A stretch of 64,000 bases of DNA from positions 6,138,001 through 6,202,000 of the forward strand of contig NZ_CP073714.1 in assembly GCF_023101145.1 (NCBI RefSeq), written 5' to 3'. The position numbers and the translations under genes are program-made. Shown here piece after piece: positions 1 to 8,624 of the stretch (positions are counted from its first letter, which is position 1; each line of letters begins with the position of its first letter). Below the pieces are notes generated by a model. It ran no database searches. It had not been told where the DNA came from and worked only from the letters and a program-made list of their open reading frames with translations. Origin of the DNA: Paenibacillus pabuli. GTDB taxonomy: Bacteria; Bacillota; Bacilli; Paenibacillales; Paenibacillaceae.

Positions 1-49
1 CCAGTTTGTTATCATACTCATTCGCTTGCCATTGATTAATCGATTGCAT
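1..49 (-). CDS. N-terminus of probable class I SAM methyltransferase (cut by window edge)
   Basis: Only the first 16 codons lie in the window. The reading is MQSINQWQANEYDNKL, which resembles the N-terminus of small SAM-dependent methyltransferases that begin with a W-x-A-x-x-Y-D-x-K stretch before their SAM-binding glycine motif. The SAM motif itself is outside the window. The ATG at 49 is preceded by a weak GGTGG; another in-frame ATG lies at 70. The call rests on resemblance of a short peptide, so it is tentative. Confidence 0.4.
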   Translation of the reverse strand, partial: MQSINQWQANEYDNKL

Positions 50-163
50 GGATACCACCATCGCTTTCATGATTGATATCTTCATTGTGGCACAAGACGG
101 CTTATTATTTAAATATATAAATTCTATACATCTGATAGGTTATGCCTATATATTATTCACAAC

Positions 164-246
164 CTCCGACGAACCATGGGGGTTCTTATCCCCTGTACGC
201 AAAAAAGCTTCCCGAAGGAAGCTTTTTCTGACGTCCCAGGAGGGAT
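164..246. repeat. Direct repeat, copy 1: terminator plus tRNA 3'-end fragment
   Basis: This 83-bp segment recurs at 294-376 with four mismatches and no indels, at an offset of exactly 130 bp. It holds a hairpin terminator (about 202-227) and the last 15 or so bases of the tRNA-Arg gene. The bases after 246 no longer resemble a tRNA, so this copy is a tRNA 3'-end remnant and not a second gene. Confidence 0.85.
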
Positions 247-293
247 ACTCTCCTTACAGTCGAGACTGCGAAGTATTCCTTACGATGCTTATG

Positions 294-361
294 CTCCGAC
301 GAACCATGGGGGTTCTCATCCCTTGTACGCAAAAAAGCTTCCCGAGGGAAGCTTTTTCTAA

Positions 362-376
<15 letters not shown>
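294..376. repeat. Direct repeat, copy 2: terminator plus 3' end of tRNA-Arg
   Basis: Second copy of the 83-bp repeat. Here the tRNA-derived end is continuous with the intact tRNA-Arg gene at 362-435, so this is presumably the parental copy. Confidence 0.85.
332..357 (-). terminator. Rho-independent terminator of tRNA-Arg
   Basis: Stem AAGCTTCCC/GGGAAGCTT with a two-base loop, flanked by A and T runs. Reading leftward it begins a few bases after the tRNA 3' end and closes with a T tract. Confidence 0.85.
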
Positions 377-435
<59 letters not shown>

Positions 436-469
436 AAATATGTATAATAAAAAATACCGCGCTATTACT

Positions 470-497
470 ATTATACTCTCATTTCTATATTTTTCAA
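470..497 (-). promoter_or_regulatory. SigA-type promoter of tRNA-Arg
   Basis: Reading leftward: -35 TTGAAA (497-492), 16-bp spacer, -10 TATAAT (475-470). Transcription would begin about 30 bp before the tRNA 5' end. Confidence 0.75.
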
Positions 498-720
498 TAG
501 TTTTATAAAAAAATTAATAACTGCATCATTCCGCAATATTTGAACGTATTATTTTCATACTCAGCACAGATACAGAATATGAATGCATTAGGCAGGCAAT
601 ATTGATTGTATTAAGTTCAGGTGTATATAGAAATGGGTTGGACACATATTCATGACGAGGCTTGCTGGGTAATCATTTGCATACATACATTTACTGAACC
701 CAATAAAGGAGAGAAACATT

Positions 721-1013
721 ATGAGACAGCTTTTATCAGCATTATCCTATTTTAGTATTTTCTTTGCCCCGTTCCTGTTTCCCATTATTATTTGGATTGT
801 GGCCAAAGACAACTATATTGAGGGACATGCTAAACGGCCTTATTTTCGCATATTTTTCCGTTTCTTGCGGCAATCCCGCTGCTTTATTTCTTCGTTACAG
901 CCCACAGCCTGGGTTCCGCAGTCGGATTTGTAATTCTGTTTTTTATCATTTATGCCTTAAGTTTTGTGTACAATATCGTCAAAGGTATTCAAGTGCTGCG
1001 TGAATATGCCTGA
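721..1013 (+). pseudogene. DUF4870-like small membrane protein, broken by a one-base deletion
   Basis: The gene starts at ATG 721 behind AAAGGAG. Codons 1-39 encode a hydrophobic segment, a FLFPIIIWIV stretch and NYIEGHAKR, as in small DUF4870/YtxG-like membrane proteins. The frame then runs to a stop at 933. Shifting frame at about 832-836 restores AALFSHIFPFLAAIPLLYF-like sequence, a second hydrophobic segment and the ending KGIQVLREYA at 1013. The span of 293 bp is one short of 98 codons, and the run TAAACGGCCT looks like it lacks one base between the Arg and Ala codons. It could be a true inactivating mutation or a sequencing error. Confidence 0.7.
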
Positions 1014-1071
1014 CCGTAAGCTCTATAAGGGCGCAGGCATTGTCAGAAATTATGTTAAATGAAAAATTCAA

Positions 1072-1101
1072 AAACCCGCCTTTCGAAAGAAGGGCGGGTT
1101 T
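1072..1101 (-). terminator. Bidirectional hairpin terminator
   Basis: AAACCCGCC/GGCGGGTTT stem with a short loop. On the minus strand it follows the 42-aa gene and ends in a T-rich tract; on the plus strand it closes the DUF4870-like gene. Confidence 0.8.
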
Positions 1102-1112
1102 CTGCATTCCGG

Positions 1113-1241
1113 TTACTTGTTTCCCTTAAGCCACGGATTTTTCTGGGCAGGACGCTTGCTGTTAATGGCGAGCACTTCCTCGGCAAACTCGGTATGATGC
1201 GCATAAAGGTTCCCTTTGTTTTTCTTGAACTTGGAAGCCAT
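1113..1241 (-). CDS. Small basic hypothetical protein, 42 aa
   Basis: A short gene on the minus strand, starting at ATG 1241 behind a near-ideal GGAGGTGATAGCA ribosome binding site. The product begins MASKFKKNKGNLYAHH and ends NPWLKGNK. It is lysine and asparagine rich, with no signal peptide or membrane segment, and looks cytosolic. A terminator follows its stop codon directly. I do not recognise a family. The strong ribosome site, the terminator and the clean frame argue that it is a real gene despite its length. Confidence 0.7.
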   Translation of the reverse strand: MASKFKKNKGNLYAHHTEFAEEVLAINSKRPAQKNPWLKGNK

Positions 1242-1332
1242 TGCTATCACCTCCCCGGAACTTGCATTTAGTATGACTCAGGATCATTTGGCTTATCCTT
1301 TTCTGCTCTCACCATTTGTTGGAACACTCCTC

Positions 1333-1689
1333 TTAAGCCTGCCCCACCAAATAGCGTTGAAGTGTCGGCCCCAGCAATCCAAAAGCAAGTAACTCACTCT
1401 GAAATCGGGCTTTATCTTCTCCAGCTGTAATGCCTTCACTGTTCTCAAATGCCGTTTCCGTAGCATCTTCAAACGCCGTGTGCATATTGTTATTGTACCA
1501 ATCCAGGACTGCATCCGAATGATTGCGTACAATTCGAACGACTTCAAGTGAATTCCCTGGCTGGGTAGCTGCAACGTATACAAGCAAAGACGGATCACCC
1601 GTATTTCCAGGTTGTACCTCAACTTCTGCACAAGACATTCCATCCACTTCAGTTAATCTGCGTATTTTGGCATCCTGAATGGCATACAT
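1333..1689 (-). CDS. Hypothetical protein, 118 aa
   Basis: The start at ATG 1689 has AAAGGAG 11 bp upstream. The product is acidic and soluble, with no membrane segment, and includes a VEVQPGNTGDPSLLVYVAA stretch that suggests a small beta-rich fold. I recognise no catalytic motif or family. It sits 25 bp downstream of the 101-aa gene at 1715-2020 on the same strand, so the two are probably cotranscribed and may act together. Confidence 0.6.
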   Translation of the reverse strand: MYAIQDAKIRRLTEVDGMSCAEVEVQPGNTGDPSLLVYVAATQPGNSLEVVRIVRNHSDAVLDWYNNNMHTAFEDATETAFENSEGITAGEDKARFQSELLAFGLLGPTLQRYLVGQA

Positions 1690-1714
1690 TTGTTATCGCG
1701 CTCCTTTGTCCATT

Positions 1715-2020
1715 TCATGTACTTTGTTCAATCTGGTATCGGGTCTCCGGTGTTCCCAAACGATAAATCTCCTGATACACCTGCTGTAACACACCTTCAT
1801 ATGCTCGGTTTACAGACTCTTCCGGAGAATCCGGCCAAGGGAATACCATTCCTGGAAAGGCCTCTTCCTCTTTTTCCTGCATCAGATTAAGCAACCCCAG
1901 TAATTGTTCCGCCTCCTGAGGCGTCGCCTGAATAACCCATTCATACGACGTTGCGTGTTGGTCTGGAATAACGGAGCGCCCCATGACAGATACATAATAG
2001 GTCATACTGTCCATTTGCAA
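1715..2020 (-). CDS. Hypothetical protein, 101 aa
   Basis: AAGGAG precedes a TTG at 2020, and an in-frame ATG follows at 2014; either could be the start. The product is acidic (runs such as EKEEEAF) and helix-rich, without signal peptide or membrane segment. I do not recognise a family. It is the first gene of a two-gene unit with the 118-aa protein and faces away from the asparagine synthetase gene, so the 190-bp gap at 2021-2209 must hold divergent promoters. Confidence 0.6.
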   Translation of the reverse strand: MQMDSMTYYVSVMGRSVIPDQHATSYEWVIQATPQEAEQLLGLLNLMQEKEEEAFPGMVFPWPDSPEESVNRAYEGVLQQVYQEIYRLGTPETRYQIEQST

Positions 2021-2209
2021 GTTCTCTCCTTCACAGGCATGTTAAGGCCGTTGTTCCTAGAACTAGTTTCCGAAGAGGACAGACATTTTATGCCTGCTTT
2101 CGGCATATATTTGTTACGACTTCTGACGAAAAAGACAACATTTGCTGGCTGTTAGCGATTCAAGCAGCCATACGGATGAATGACTCGACTAAGAAAGGAT
2201 GAACAAACC

Positions 2210-4054
2210 ATGTGCGGTATAACCGGCTTCATACAGTGGAATCGGGATTTGACCCAGGAATCAGAGCTGCTGGTCCGGATGACGGACAGTTTGTCGAACC
2301 GGGGGCCCGACGCTTCAGGTACATGGATCTCCAATCCTTGTGCGTTCGGACATCGGCGTCTCAGTGTTATGGACCCGGAGAACGGGGCACAGCCCATGCA
2401 TGCGTTACAGGGAGACACCTCCTATACCGTCGTGTATAACGGAGAACTATACAATGCCCCCGAGTTGAAAAAGGAATTGCTCCAGCGCGGACACCATTTC
2501 CGCACACAATGTGATACGGAAGTGCTGCTCGCCTCTTATATTGAGTGGGGACCGGCCTGCGTTGACCGGTTTAACGGCATTTTTGCTTTTGCCATTTGGG
2601 ATGGCGGGCGCGAACAGGTTTTTATGGCTCGTGATCGGCTGGGCGTCAAACCCCTATTCTACAGTCATGCAAAGGACGCACTCGTATTTGGCTCAGAACC
2701 CAAAGCACTGCTTATCCACCCGGATGTTGAAGCCGCTGTTGGGCCTGAAGGTTTGGCAGAAGTATTTATAGTCGGTCCTGCCCGGACACCCGGACACGGC
2801 GTATACTCCTCCCTTAACGAGCTCAAACCTGCGCATGCGCTTATCTATAACCGAAATGGCATTAAAACCTATGCTTACTGGAAGCTGGAAAGTCATAATC
2901 ACGAACATAATCTGGAGGAAACAGCTGCCGAAGTACGCAGACTGCTGCAGGATACATTAGAGCGCCAATTGGCTTCGGACGTTCCGGTCTGCTCCCTTTT
3001 GTCAGGGGGACTGGATTCAAGTGCTCTATCTGCACTAGCGGTGGATTACTACAATCGTACAGGTCAAGGTCAGGTCAGCACGTATTCTGTTGACTATGTG
3101 GATAATGCAAAGCATTTTCAGGCACATTCCTTTCAGCCTGGTGCAGACGGACCGTGGATTCAGCGAATGGTGGAGGAACTGAAGACAGATCATCACTGGA
3201 TTGAGATTGAAAACGGAGAACTCGTCCATGCGCTGACCCAGGCGATGCTCGTACGGGATTTGCCGGGTATGGCGGATGTAGATTCCTCTCTCTATCTATT
3301 CTGTAAAGAAATCAAAAAAGGAGCCACAGTTGCCATTTCAGGCGAAGCAGCGGATGAAGTATTTGGCGGTTATCCCTGGTTCCATCGGGAAGAGATGCTG
3401 AACTCCGGTACATTCCCATGGTCTGTTGCCCCTGACATGCGAGCAGGATTGTTATCGCCGGACATTCGGGAATGGATCAGGCCACTCGATTATCTCGCGG
3501 ACCGCTACTCGGATGCTGTGGCTGAAGTGCCTTTACTCGATGGAGAGACCGGTAAGGCAGCCCAGATGCGAGTCATGTCCTATCTAAACATAACCCGATT
3601 TATGCCCACTCTACTGGATCGAAAGGATCGGATGAGTATGGGAGCGGGGCTTGAAGTTCGGGTGCCTTACTGTGACCATCGTTTGATTCAATATGTGTTT
3701 AACGTGCCTTGGGAAATGAAAATGACTGGCGGACGAGAAAAAGGTATTTTGCGTAAGGCACTGGAAGGTGTATTACCCGATGATGTATTGTACCGGAAAA
3801 AGAGTCCGTATCCGAAAACACATAACCCGCAGTATCTTGCTGCCGTTAAACAGCAGGTGCTCGATATTCTGGATGACGCAAGCTCTCCAATCCTGCCCTT
3901 GATCGACAAAGCTCAAATTCGCAAATTGGCCTCCTCCCCGGATGCTTCATCGAACCTGCCCTGGTTTGGACAGTTAATGTCTGGTCCACAGCTGTTTGCT
4001 TATCTGACACAGATTAACTCGTGGCTCCGTACGTACAAAGTGGCCATTCGATGA
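2210..4054 (+). CDS. asnB: Glutamine-hydrolysing asparagine synthetase
   Basis: Converts aspartate, glutamine and ATP to asparagine in the cytosol. I set the start at ATG 2210, behind AAAGGAT, because Cys2 of MCGITGF must become the N-terminal nucleophile of the class II glutaminase domain; an in-frame ATG at 2180 would bury it. The glutaminase half spans about residues 1-200 with NRGPD and NGELYN motifs. The synthetase half carries the ATP pyrophosphatase loop SGGLDSS near residue 265, SGEAADEVFGGYPW, and a DRKDRMSMGAGLEVRVP block. The 614-aa length is normal. It stands alone, with a terminator after it. An AsnO/YisO-type synthetase with a sporulation role cannot be excluded from sequence alone. 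Confidence 0.93.
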   Translation: MCGITGFIQWNRDLTQESELLVRMTDSLSNRGPDASGTWISNPCAFGHRRLSVMDPENGAQPMHALQGDTSYTVVYNGELYNAPELKKELLQRGHHFRTQCDTEVLLASYIEWGPACVDRFNGIFAFAIWDGGREQVFMARDRLGVKPLFYSHAKDALVFGSEPKALLIHPDVEAAVGPEGLAEVFIVGPARTPGHGVYSSLNELKPAHALIYNRNGIKTYAYWKLESHNHEHNLEETAAEVRRLLQDTLERQLASDVPVCSLLSGGLDSSALSALAVDYYNRTGQGQVSTYSVDYVDNAKHFQAHSFQPGADGPWIQRMVEELKTDHHWIEIENGELVHALTQAMLVRDLPGMADVDSSLYLFCKEIKKGATVAISGEAADEVFGGYPWFHREEMLNSGTFPWSVAPDMRAGLLSPDIREWIRPLDYLADRYSDAVAEVPLLDGETGKAAQMRVMSYLNITRFMPTLLDRKDRMSMGAGLEVRVPYCDHRLIQYVFNVPWEMKMTGGREKGILRKALEGVLPDDVLYRKKSPYPKTHNPQYLAAVKQQVLDILDDASSPILPLIDKAQIRKLASSPDASSNLPWFGQLMSGPQLFAYLTQINSWLRTYKVAIR

Positions 4055-4076
4055 ATAAGACGATCTTTTCATTTTA

Positions 4077-4126
4077 AAAAGGGGTGCCGATGAGCAGCAT
4101 ATCTACTGTCATCAGGCACCCCTTTT
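4077..4126 (+). terminator. Terminator after asnB
   Basis: AAAAGGGGTGCC pairs with GGCACCCCTTTT across a long loop. The arms are symmetrical, so it may also close the leftward cassette. Confidence 0.7.
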
Positions 4127-4176
4127 GTCATACTGACTAAATCATGGTTACCATTCATTCTACTTTAAATGAAACT

Positions 4177-5040
4177 TTATGGATTGATCAGTACCGGATT
4201 ACGTTCAAGCAATCCACTGCCAAAGATATCCCTGAACGGTGAATCCTCCATATGAATATAACCGATGTAACAGCCGCACTTCTTCATGCCACACGGCCGA
4301 TCCGCTGCTAAAGCCTCCAAACCATCGCGGTATAGATGCCCGATAATTCGACGGTCCTTGTAACACCTTTTTACATGTCCTGACCCTTGCACATAAAACA
4401 CCTCCGAACCAGCCGAACAGCGCTTGCCCAGACTCTCATAATCCTGCAAATTCCCTTCGAACAGCGGATCAATTGACCGTAAATAGTCGACCTCTTCCAC
4501 GCTGTAATATTGGGGTCGATCCTTAAATGCATTGATCCACATATACACGTCATCGGGTAAAGTCTGCCTCAACGATGCAATAGCAGGAAATGCACTGCGC
4601 AATCCAACCGTCCCAACACTAAAAGCAAGTCCCATCTCTCGTAAAGTCAAACATTGTTTGACGAAAGAAGACTCCTTAGTCTCACGTGGGTGATAGGTCG
4701 CCCAGAAAGCCGCTTTATCCCGGTTTAATTCGCGGGCCCAGTCCAGTTTGACAGACAAGTTGGTTTGGACTGCAATTTTGTCCACATGTGGCATATGCGA
4801 TAGTTCAATCATCGCTTCCCGATACCAACGTCGTACCAGAGCTTCTCCATACGGGTTAAAGAAAATCGAAAATTGATGTCCAGCACTCTCCTGATCTCTC
4901 ACCCAATTCACAAATTGACGCAGTTGTTGTTCATCCACTTCCAACGTCTCCTTGGAATCTACCGTTTTGCTAAACGGGCAGTATGGGCAGTCGTAATTAC
5001 AGGACGACAGCTTCCCCCGATAATACAAGGTTGCTCTCAT
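4177..5040 (-). CDS. STM4011-family radical SAM protein
   Basis: A 287-aa radical SAM enzyme. The cluster motif C14-x3-C18-x2-C21 lies at the N-terminus (SSCNYDCPYC), where it would hold the 4Fe-4S cluster that cleaves S-adenosylmethionine. Further cysteines cluster at the C-terminus (RCYKD, CGMKKCGCYIGY), which may hold a second cluster. The protein matches the family named after Salmonella STM4011. It is the last gene of the five-gene cassette; its ATG overlaps the stop of the STM4012-type gene by four bases, so translation is coupled. Substrate and reaction are unknown. Confidence 0.88.
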   Translation of the reverse strand: MRATLYYRGKLSSCNYDCPYCPFSKTVDSKETLEVDEQQLRQFVNWVRDQESAGHQFSIFFNPYGEALVRRWYREAMIELSHMPHVDKIAVQTNLSVKLDWARELNRDKAAFWATYHPRETKESSFVKQCLTLREMGLAFSVGTVGLRSAFPAIASLRQTLPDDVYMWINAFKDRPQYYSVEEVDYLRSIDPLFEGNLQDYESLGKRCSAGSEVFYVQGSGHVKRCYKDRRIIGHLYRDGLEALAADRPCGMKKCGCYIGYIHMEDSPFRDIFGSGLLERNPVLINP

Positions 5041-6434
5041 GAGAATACAAACCCTTCCATTTGTTCACGAACCTCAGCGGAGATAAGCCAATCTCCAATA
5101 GCATCCGAGTAGCCCAAACCTTCTTCTGTCAAACGCAGCACCCGATTACCCCGATCGTCCTGCTCAAGCTCAGCCATGCCCTCTGACAGCAATTCACCTA
5201 ACCATCCGTAGTCTGACAAGACTTCCGTACCGAATCGCTGATTATAATCAGACAGCGCCAAACCTTCCCGATGCAGCAGAGCTTTCAGAATAAAGCGGCG
5301 CTTCTGCTCCTCCCGGCTGAGTACAATGCCGTAATCGGCCACATCATAGCGCTCGGTTGCCACATAATCGGCGATGATGCTTTGTGTAGCTTTGTAACTA
5401 ACACCATACTTGGAAGCATAGTGTACTTCACTGGTATAAGAGCGTGCACCGCAACCCAGACCAACCATGCCTTCCTCCTGACAGCTGTAGGGTAGAAGCA
5501 CTTTGCTTCCAGAAGATGATTGTTCTTTGGCAAATCTGCGCATGGAATACTGGATATAGCCTCTGCTTTTTAAAGTCTCACGCGCAGCCTTATACAGCTC
5601 CATCCGAATATCGGGTCCCTGACGCTGAATATCATCGGGTTTCACAATGGTATTCTCGCGGGTGTAGAGTGGGTAAATGAAAATCTCACCCGGTTCATAT
5701 GAGAGTACACGTTCCAGCGAATACAACCACGATTCCACCGTTTGTCCCGGCAGACCGTAGATCAGATCCAGATTCAACAAAGGGAATTCAAACCGCGTAA
5801 GCTTCTCAAGCGCACGTTCCACTTCCTGTGGTTTCTGCGGACGGTAAATGGCTGAGGCTTCAGCTTCGATAAAGCTTTGAATGCCCATACTTACCCGGTC
5901 CACGCTTCTCTCCTTCATGATCGCCAATTTGGCTTCCGTCACGGTATCCGGTGACGTTTCTACCGAAATTGAAGCCTGTGTCGGATCAAGCCCCATTACA
6001 TCTTCCGCAATATCGAACAGGCGGTTCAACTGAAATTCATTTAATAATGTGGGCGTCCCACCACCGATGGCAAACCTCGAATAGGGTCTGCGTGATGTGA
6101 GTGGTGCCCACTGCTTGGCTTGCCGTTCAAGCGCATCCACATAACGCACATGGGTGTCATCACGACGATCCGGTAACGTAAACAGATTGCAGAATCCGCA
6201 ACGAGCGGCACAAAACGGAATGTGCATGTATAAAAAATACGTATCGGTATTCTCACGTTCCCACAATGGACCGAGCGGTAAAGGTGGGTTCAACTCCCGA
6301 TATGCTGTCTTGTGGGGATACGAATATAAATAAGAGCGATAGGGAGAAGCAAGTAGTTCTCTGAGATCTGTAGCTGTGTTGGATCCGGACTGTGCGGAAT
6401 GACCTGCTGTCGTATGTTGAGATTGATCGTCCAT
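5037..6434 (-). CDS. STM4012-family radical SAM protein (HemW/HemN-like)
   Basis: A 465-aa HemN/HemW-type radical SAM protein. Residues 75-82 give C-x3-C-x2-C (PFCAARCGFC), followed by FAIGGGTPT, VSMGIQSF and LDLIYGLPGQT, the usual HemN-fold landmarks. I set the start at ATG 6434 behind GGGAGG, not at the upstream in-frame ATG 6482, which lacks a ribosome site. HemW relatives handle haem, but cassette membership indicates the STM4012 family, whose chemistry is unknown. It lies 53 bp after the hydrolase gene and overlaps the STM4011-type gene. Confidence 0.88.
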   Translation of the reverse strand: MDDQSQHTTAGHSAQSGSNTATDLRELLASPYRSYLYSYPHKTAYRELNPPLPLGPLWERENTDTYFLYMHIPFCAARCGFCNLFTLPDRRDDTHVRYVDALERQAKQWAPLTSRRPYSRFAIGGGTPTLLNEFQLNRLFDIAEDVMGLDPTQASISVETSPDTVTEAKLAIMKERSVDRVSMGIQSFIEAEASAIYRPQKPQEVERALEKLTRFEFPLLNLDLIYGLPGQTVESWLYSLERVLSYEPGEIFIYPLYTRENTIVKPDDIQRQGPDIRMELYKAARETLKSRGYIQYSMRRFAKEQSSSGSKVLLPYSCQEEGMVGLGCGARSYTSEVHYASKYGVSYKATQSIIADYVATERYDVADYGIVLSREEQKRRFILKALLHREGLALSDYNQRFGTEVLSDYGWLGELLSEGMAELEQDDRGNRVLRLTEEGLGYSDAIGDWLISAEVREQMEGFVFS

Positions 6435-6487
6435 CGGTTTCCTCCCTCTATCCGGTTTGTAATTGTTGATGATATGAATCATTTGTT

Positions 6488-7273
6488 CTATAAAATAAAT
6501 TCACGGTATGGTACATTCCAGACCACATCATGCGCCAGCCTATGCCCCTGATAACCATCCTCACCATAAGCTGTGCCATGATCGGAAAAAGCCAGACAGA
6601 ACGTAGGCCGCGAACGCTGCCTCATTGCATCAAACAATGGCCCAAGGGCCTGATCCACATAACGAAGCGCTGCACGCTGTGTCTCTACTGAGTCCTCTCT
6701 TGCACCTTCCACAAAATAACGATTGGGCCCATGGATGGCAGACACATTCAGGAACAAAAAAAGTTTCTCATCCGGTGCGCTCTGCTCCAGCAGCTTCAAG
6801 GCGTGCTTAACCTGATGCTCAGTCGATTTGGGGTTGGTTACCCCAAAATTCATCCGCCAGTAGCTCTGCTGAAAATAACCCGGCAGCACTTTGGCGAGCG
6901 GATTTTTCTTGGTGAAGAAAATGACGCCGCCAATACAGATCGTACGGTACCCTTCAGCAGCGAATCCGGATACGATATCCGGTGTTTCGAACAGCCACGT
7001 ATGCGGATGCGTCTTTAATCCGGTATTCCGGGAATGAAAAAGTCGTACGTGGGAGGCTTTGTCCGTATTGGCAGGTGTAGGCATGAAGCCACCAAAAAAA
7101 GCATGATGCGCCGCATAGGTGAAACTTCCCGGAGTATGACGCTTCTCCCAAGGCCCCGTACCGCACAGGTTGGGGCAATACTGTTCCTCCAGCTTGGCCA
7201 CGTCATACCTTAACGTGTCCAGCGTAATCATTAATAGATCATGGGAGCCTACGATGGTGTTCATATCCGGCAT
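6488..7273 (-). CDS. STM4013/SEN3800-family hydrolase (alkaline phosphatase superfamily)
   Basis: A 261-aa protein with alkaline-phosphatase/sulfatase-fold landmarks: LLMITLDTLRYD near residues 13-24, where an Asp and a Thr can serve as metal ligand and nucleophile, and FSDHGTAYGEDG near the C-terminus with the second metal site. No signal peptide is present, so it acts in the cytosol, unlike most sulfatases. The best start is ATG 7273, ten bases after AAAGGAG; this overlaps the upstream STM4014-type gene by 35 bp. An in-frame ATG at 7315 lacks a ribosome site. The phosphate or sulfate ester it acts on is unknown. Confidence 0.87.
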   Translation of the reverse strand: MPDMNTIVGSHDLLMITLDTLRYDVAKLEEQYCPNLCGTGPWEKRHTPGSFTYAAHHAFFGGFMPTPANTDKASHVRLFHSRNTGLKTHPHTWLFETPDIVSGFAAEGYRTICIGGVIFFTKKNPLAKVLPGYFQQSYWRMNFGVTNPKSTEHQVKHALKLLEQSAPDEKLFLFLNVSAIHGPNRYFVEGAREDSVETQRAALRYVDQALGPLFDAMRQRSRPTFCLAFSDHGTAYGEDGYQGHRLAHDVVWNVPYREFIL

Positions 7274-8624
7274 GGTTGTGAGGCTCCTTTCGCAAAAGTT
7301 CCATTTCCCATTCATACGTTCCTAGTCCGTTATGCTGTACTCTGTACAACAAATCTCCAAACGGATTCACATCCAAAATATAGGCACGCGGTTCAGTACC
7401 TGCACTGAGCATCACGTCAATACCTGCTGACCACGAGTTGGGGAAGGCAGCCATTGCTGCTTTCGCTTCCTTCTGAACCCCATCCATCTGATGTTCATCC
7501 AGCCCCGCTTCTACAGGCAGCAACCGTTCATTGCGCAGATGGAGATTGGTGATCGGTGTCTGACTAAGCCGTACGACGGCATGAGCTGCTTGTCCACCTG
7601 CCACAAGCTGGCGAATATCAAACACACTTGAACCATAAGTTGCTTTAGCCATCCAGCGTTCAATCTGGGCACCCTCAGCACACAGCCAATCCATCAGCGC
7701 CGATATCTCCGAGGTACGTGTATATCTGCGCATTCGGCCTTCGTTATAAAAAATAATCTCTCCCTGAACCCGTTCCATTCCTACAGTGGTTATGGCGATT
7801 TCGGCACCCGTTTGCGGGTTAATTTGATAGGCAACAACACCTGAGGCCCCGGAGCCACACGCAAGTTTTACAAAAACGCGATTCATCCCGGCTGTTTTCA
7901 TCGCTGTGCGCAGGTCTTCATAATTGCTGATCAACTCCGAAGATTGGAGCGTTGGGGGAACGTGAACGCCATGAGCAGATAAATGCTGCTGGCATTTCCT
8001 TTTATCAAACATGATCGCAATATCATGGGGATCATTCATGAACCGGGCATTAGGCCAATATTCCTGAGCTTCACGGGCAATTCGCTCCAAACATGCCTTC
8101 CAGCCTCGAAACCATTGGTTGGGCGCGTAGATCCGCCCCCACTCCTGTTCAAGAGTGAGTGTCTGTGCTGCTGGAATCATACTCGCAGAAAGGCTATCGG
8201 TTAATGGAGATATATCCTTCACAGCTCCAAGAAAGAGCAGCTCACGCTCTACTTCCCACTCCTCACCAGGTGCATCAATCCGAATAAGAGGTACGCTTTT
8301 CACTCCATGAGCTGAATCATGATTCGCATATGACATCAATGTCGGTGAAGAAACCCATGGCTCTCCCTGCGTGTATGTAGTCCCTCGCCCTTCCAGACAT
8401 TGTTGTAGGGCATTCGCAATAGTTCCACCCTGTCTCCAAATCTTTAGCAAACGGGCATAAGGCAGCACAAGTGCAGGCTGTAAGCCAAGACGCTGTCTTG
8501 CCTCCTGTAGTCCGAGGGTACGGCGATTATTCGGGTTGCCAATTAACAATAACGGCTGCTCCAGCTCAGAATTCTTAACTGGGCGTTGCAAATTTTCTTC
8601 CATTTCCGTCATGCCTGACATCAT
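7239..8624 (-). CDS. STM4014-family protein (ATP-grasp-like)
   Basis: A 461-aa protein whose middle and C-terminal parts read like an ATP-grasp ligase: VFVKLACGSGASGV with the ATP-contacting Lys, and later GIDVML followed by YILDVNPFGDL, supplying the metal-binding Asp and Asn. Such enzymes join an acyl phosphate to an amine, thiol or similar nucleophile. The start at ATG 8624 directly follows the stop of the STM4015-type gene with no clear ribosome site, which suggests reinitiation; ATG 8612 is an alternative. The family is named after Salmonella STM4014 and its product is not known. Confidence 0.85.
   Translation of the reverse strand: MMSGMTEMEENLQRPVKNSELEQPLLLIGNPNNRRTLGLQEARQRLGLQPALVLPYARLLKIWRQGGTIANALQQCLEGRGTTYTQGEPWVSSPTLMSYANHDSAHGVKSVPLIRIDAPGEEWEVERELLFLGAVKDISPLTDSLSASMIPAAQTLTLEQEWGRIYAPNQWFRGWKACLERIAREAQEYWPNARFMNDPHDIAIMFDKRKCQQHLSAHGVHVPPTLQSSELISNYEDLRTAMKTAGMNRVFVKLACGSGASGVVAYQINPQTGAEIAITTVGMERVQGEIIFYNEGRMRRYTRTSEISALMDWLCAEGAQIERWMAKATYGSSVFDIRQLVAGGQAAHAVVRLSQTPITNLHLRNERLLPVEAGLDEHQMDGVQKEAKAAMAAFPNSWSAGIDVMLSAGTEPRAYILDVNPFGDLLYRVQHNGLGTYEWEMELLRKEPHNHAGYEHHRRLP

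Noticed and set aside
5037..6434. HemW annotation for the STM4012-type gene
   Set aside because: HemN/HemW-like motifs are present, but the cassette neighbours point to the STM4012 family; a haem-related role is not supported.
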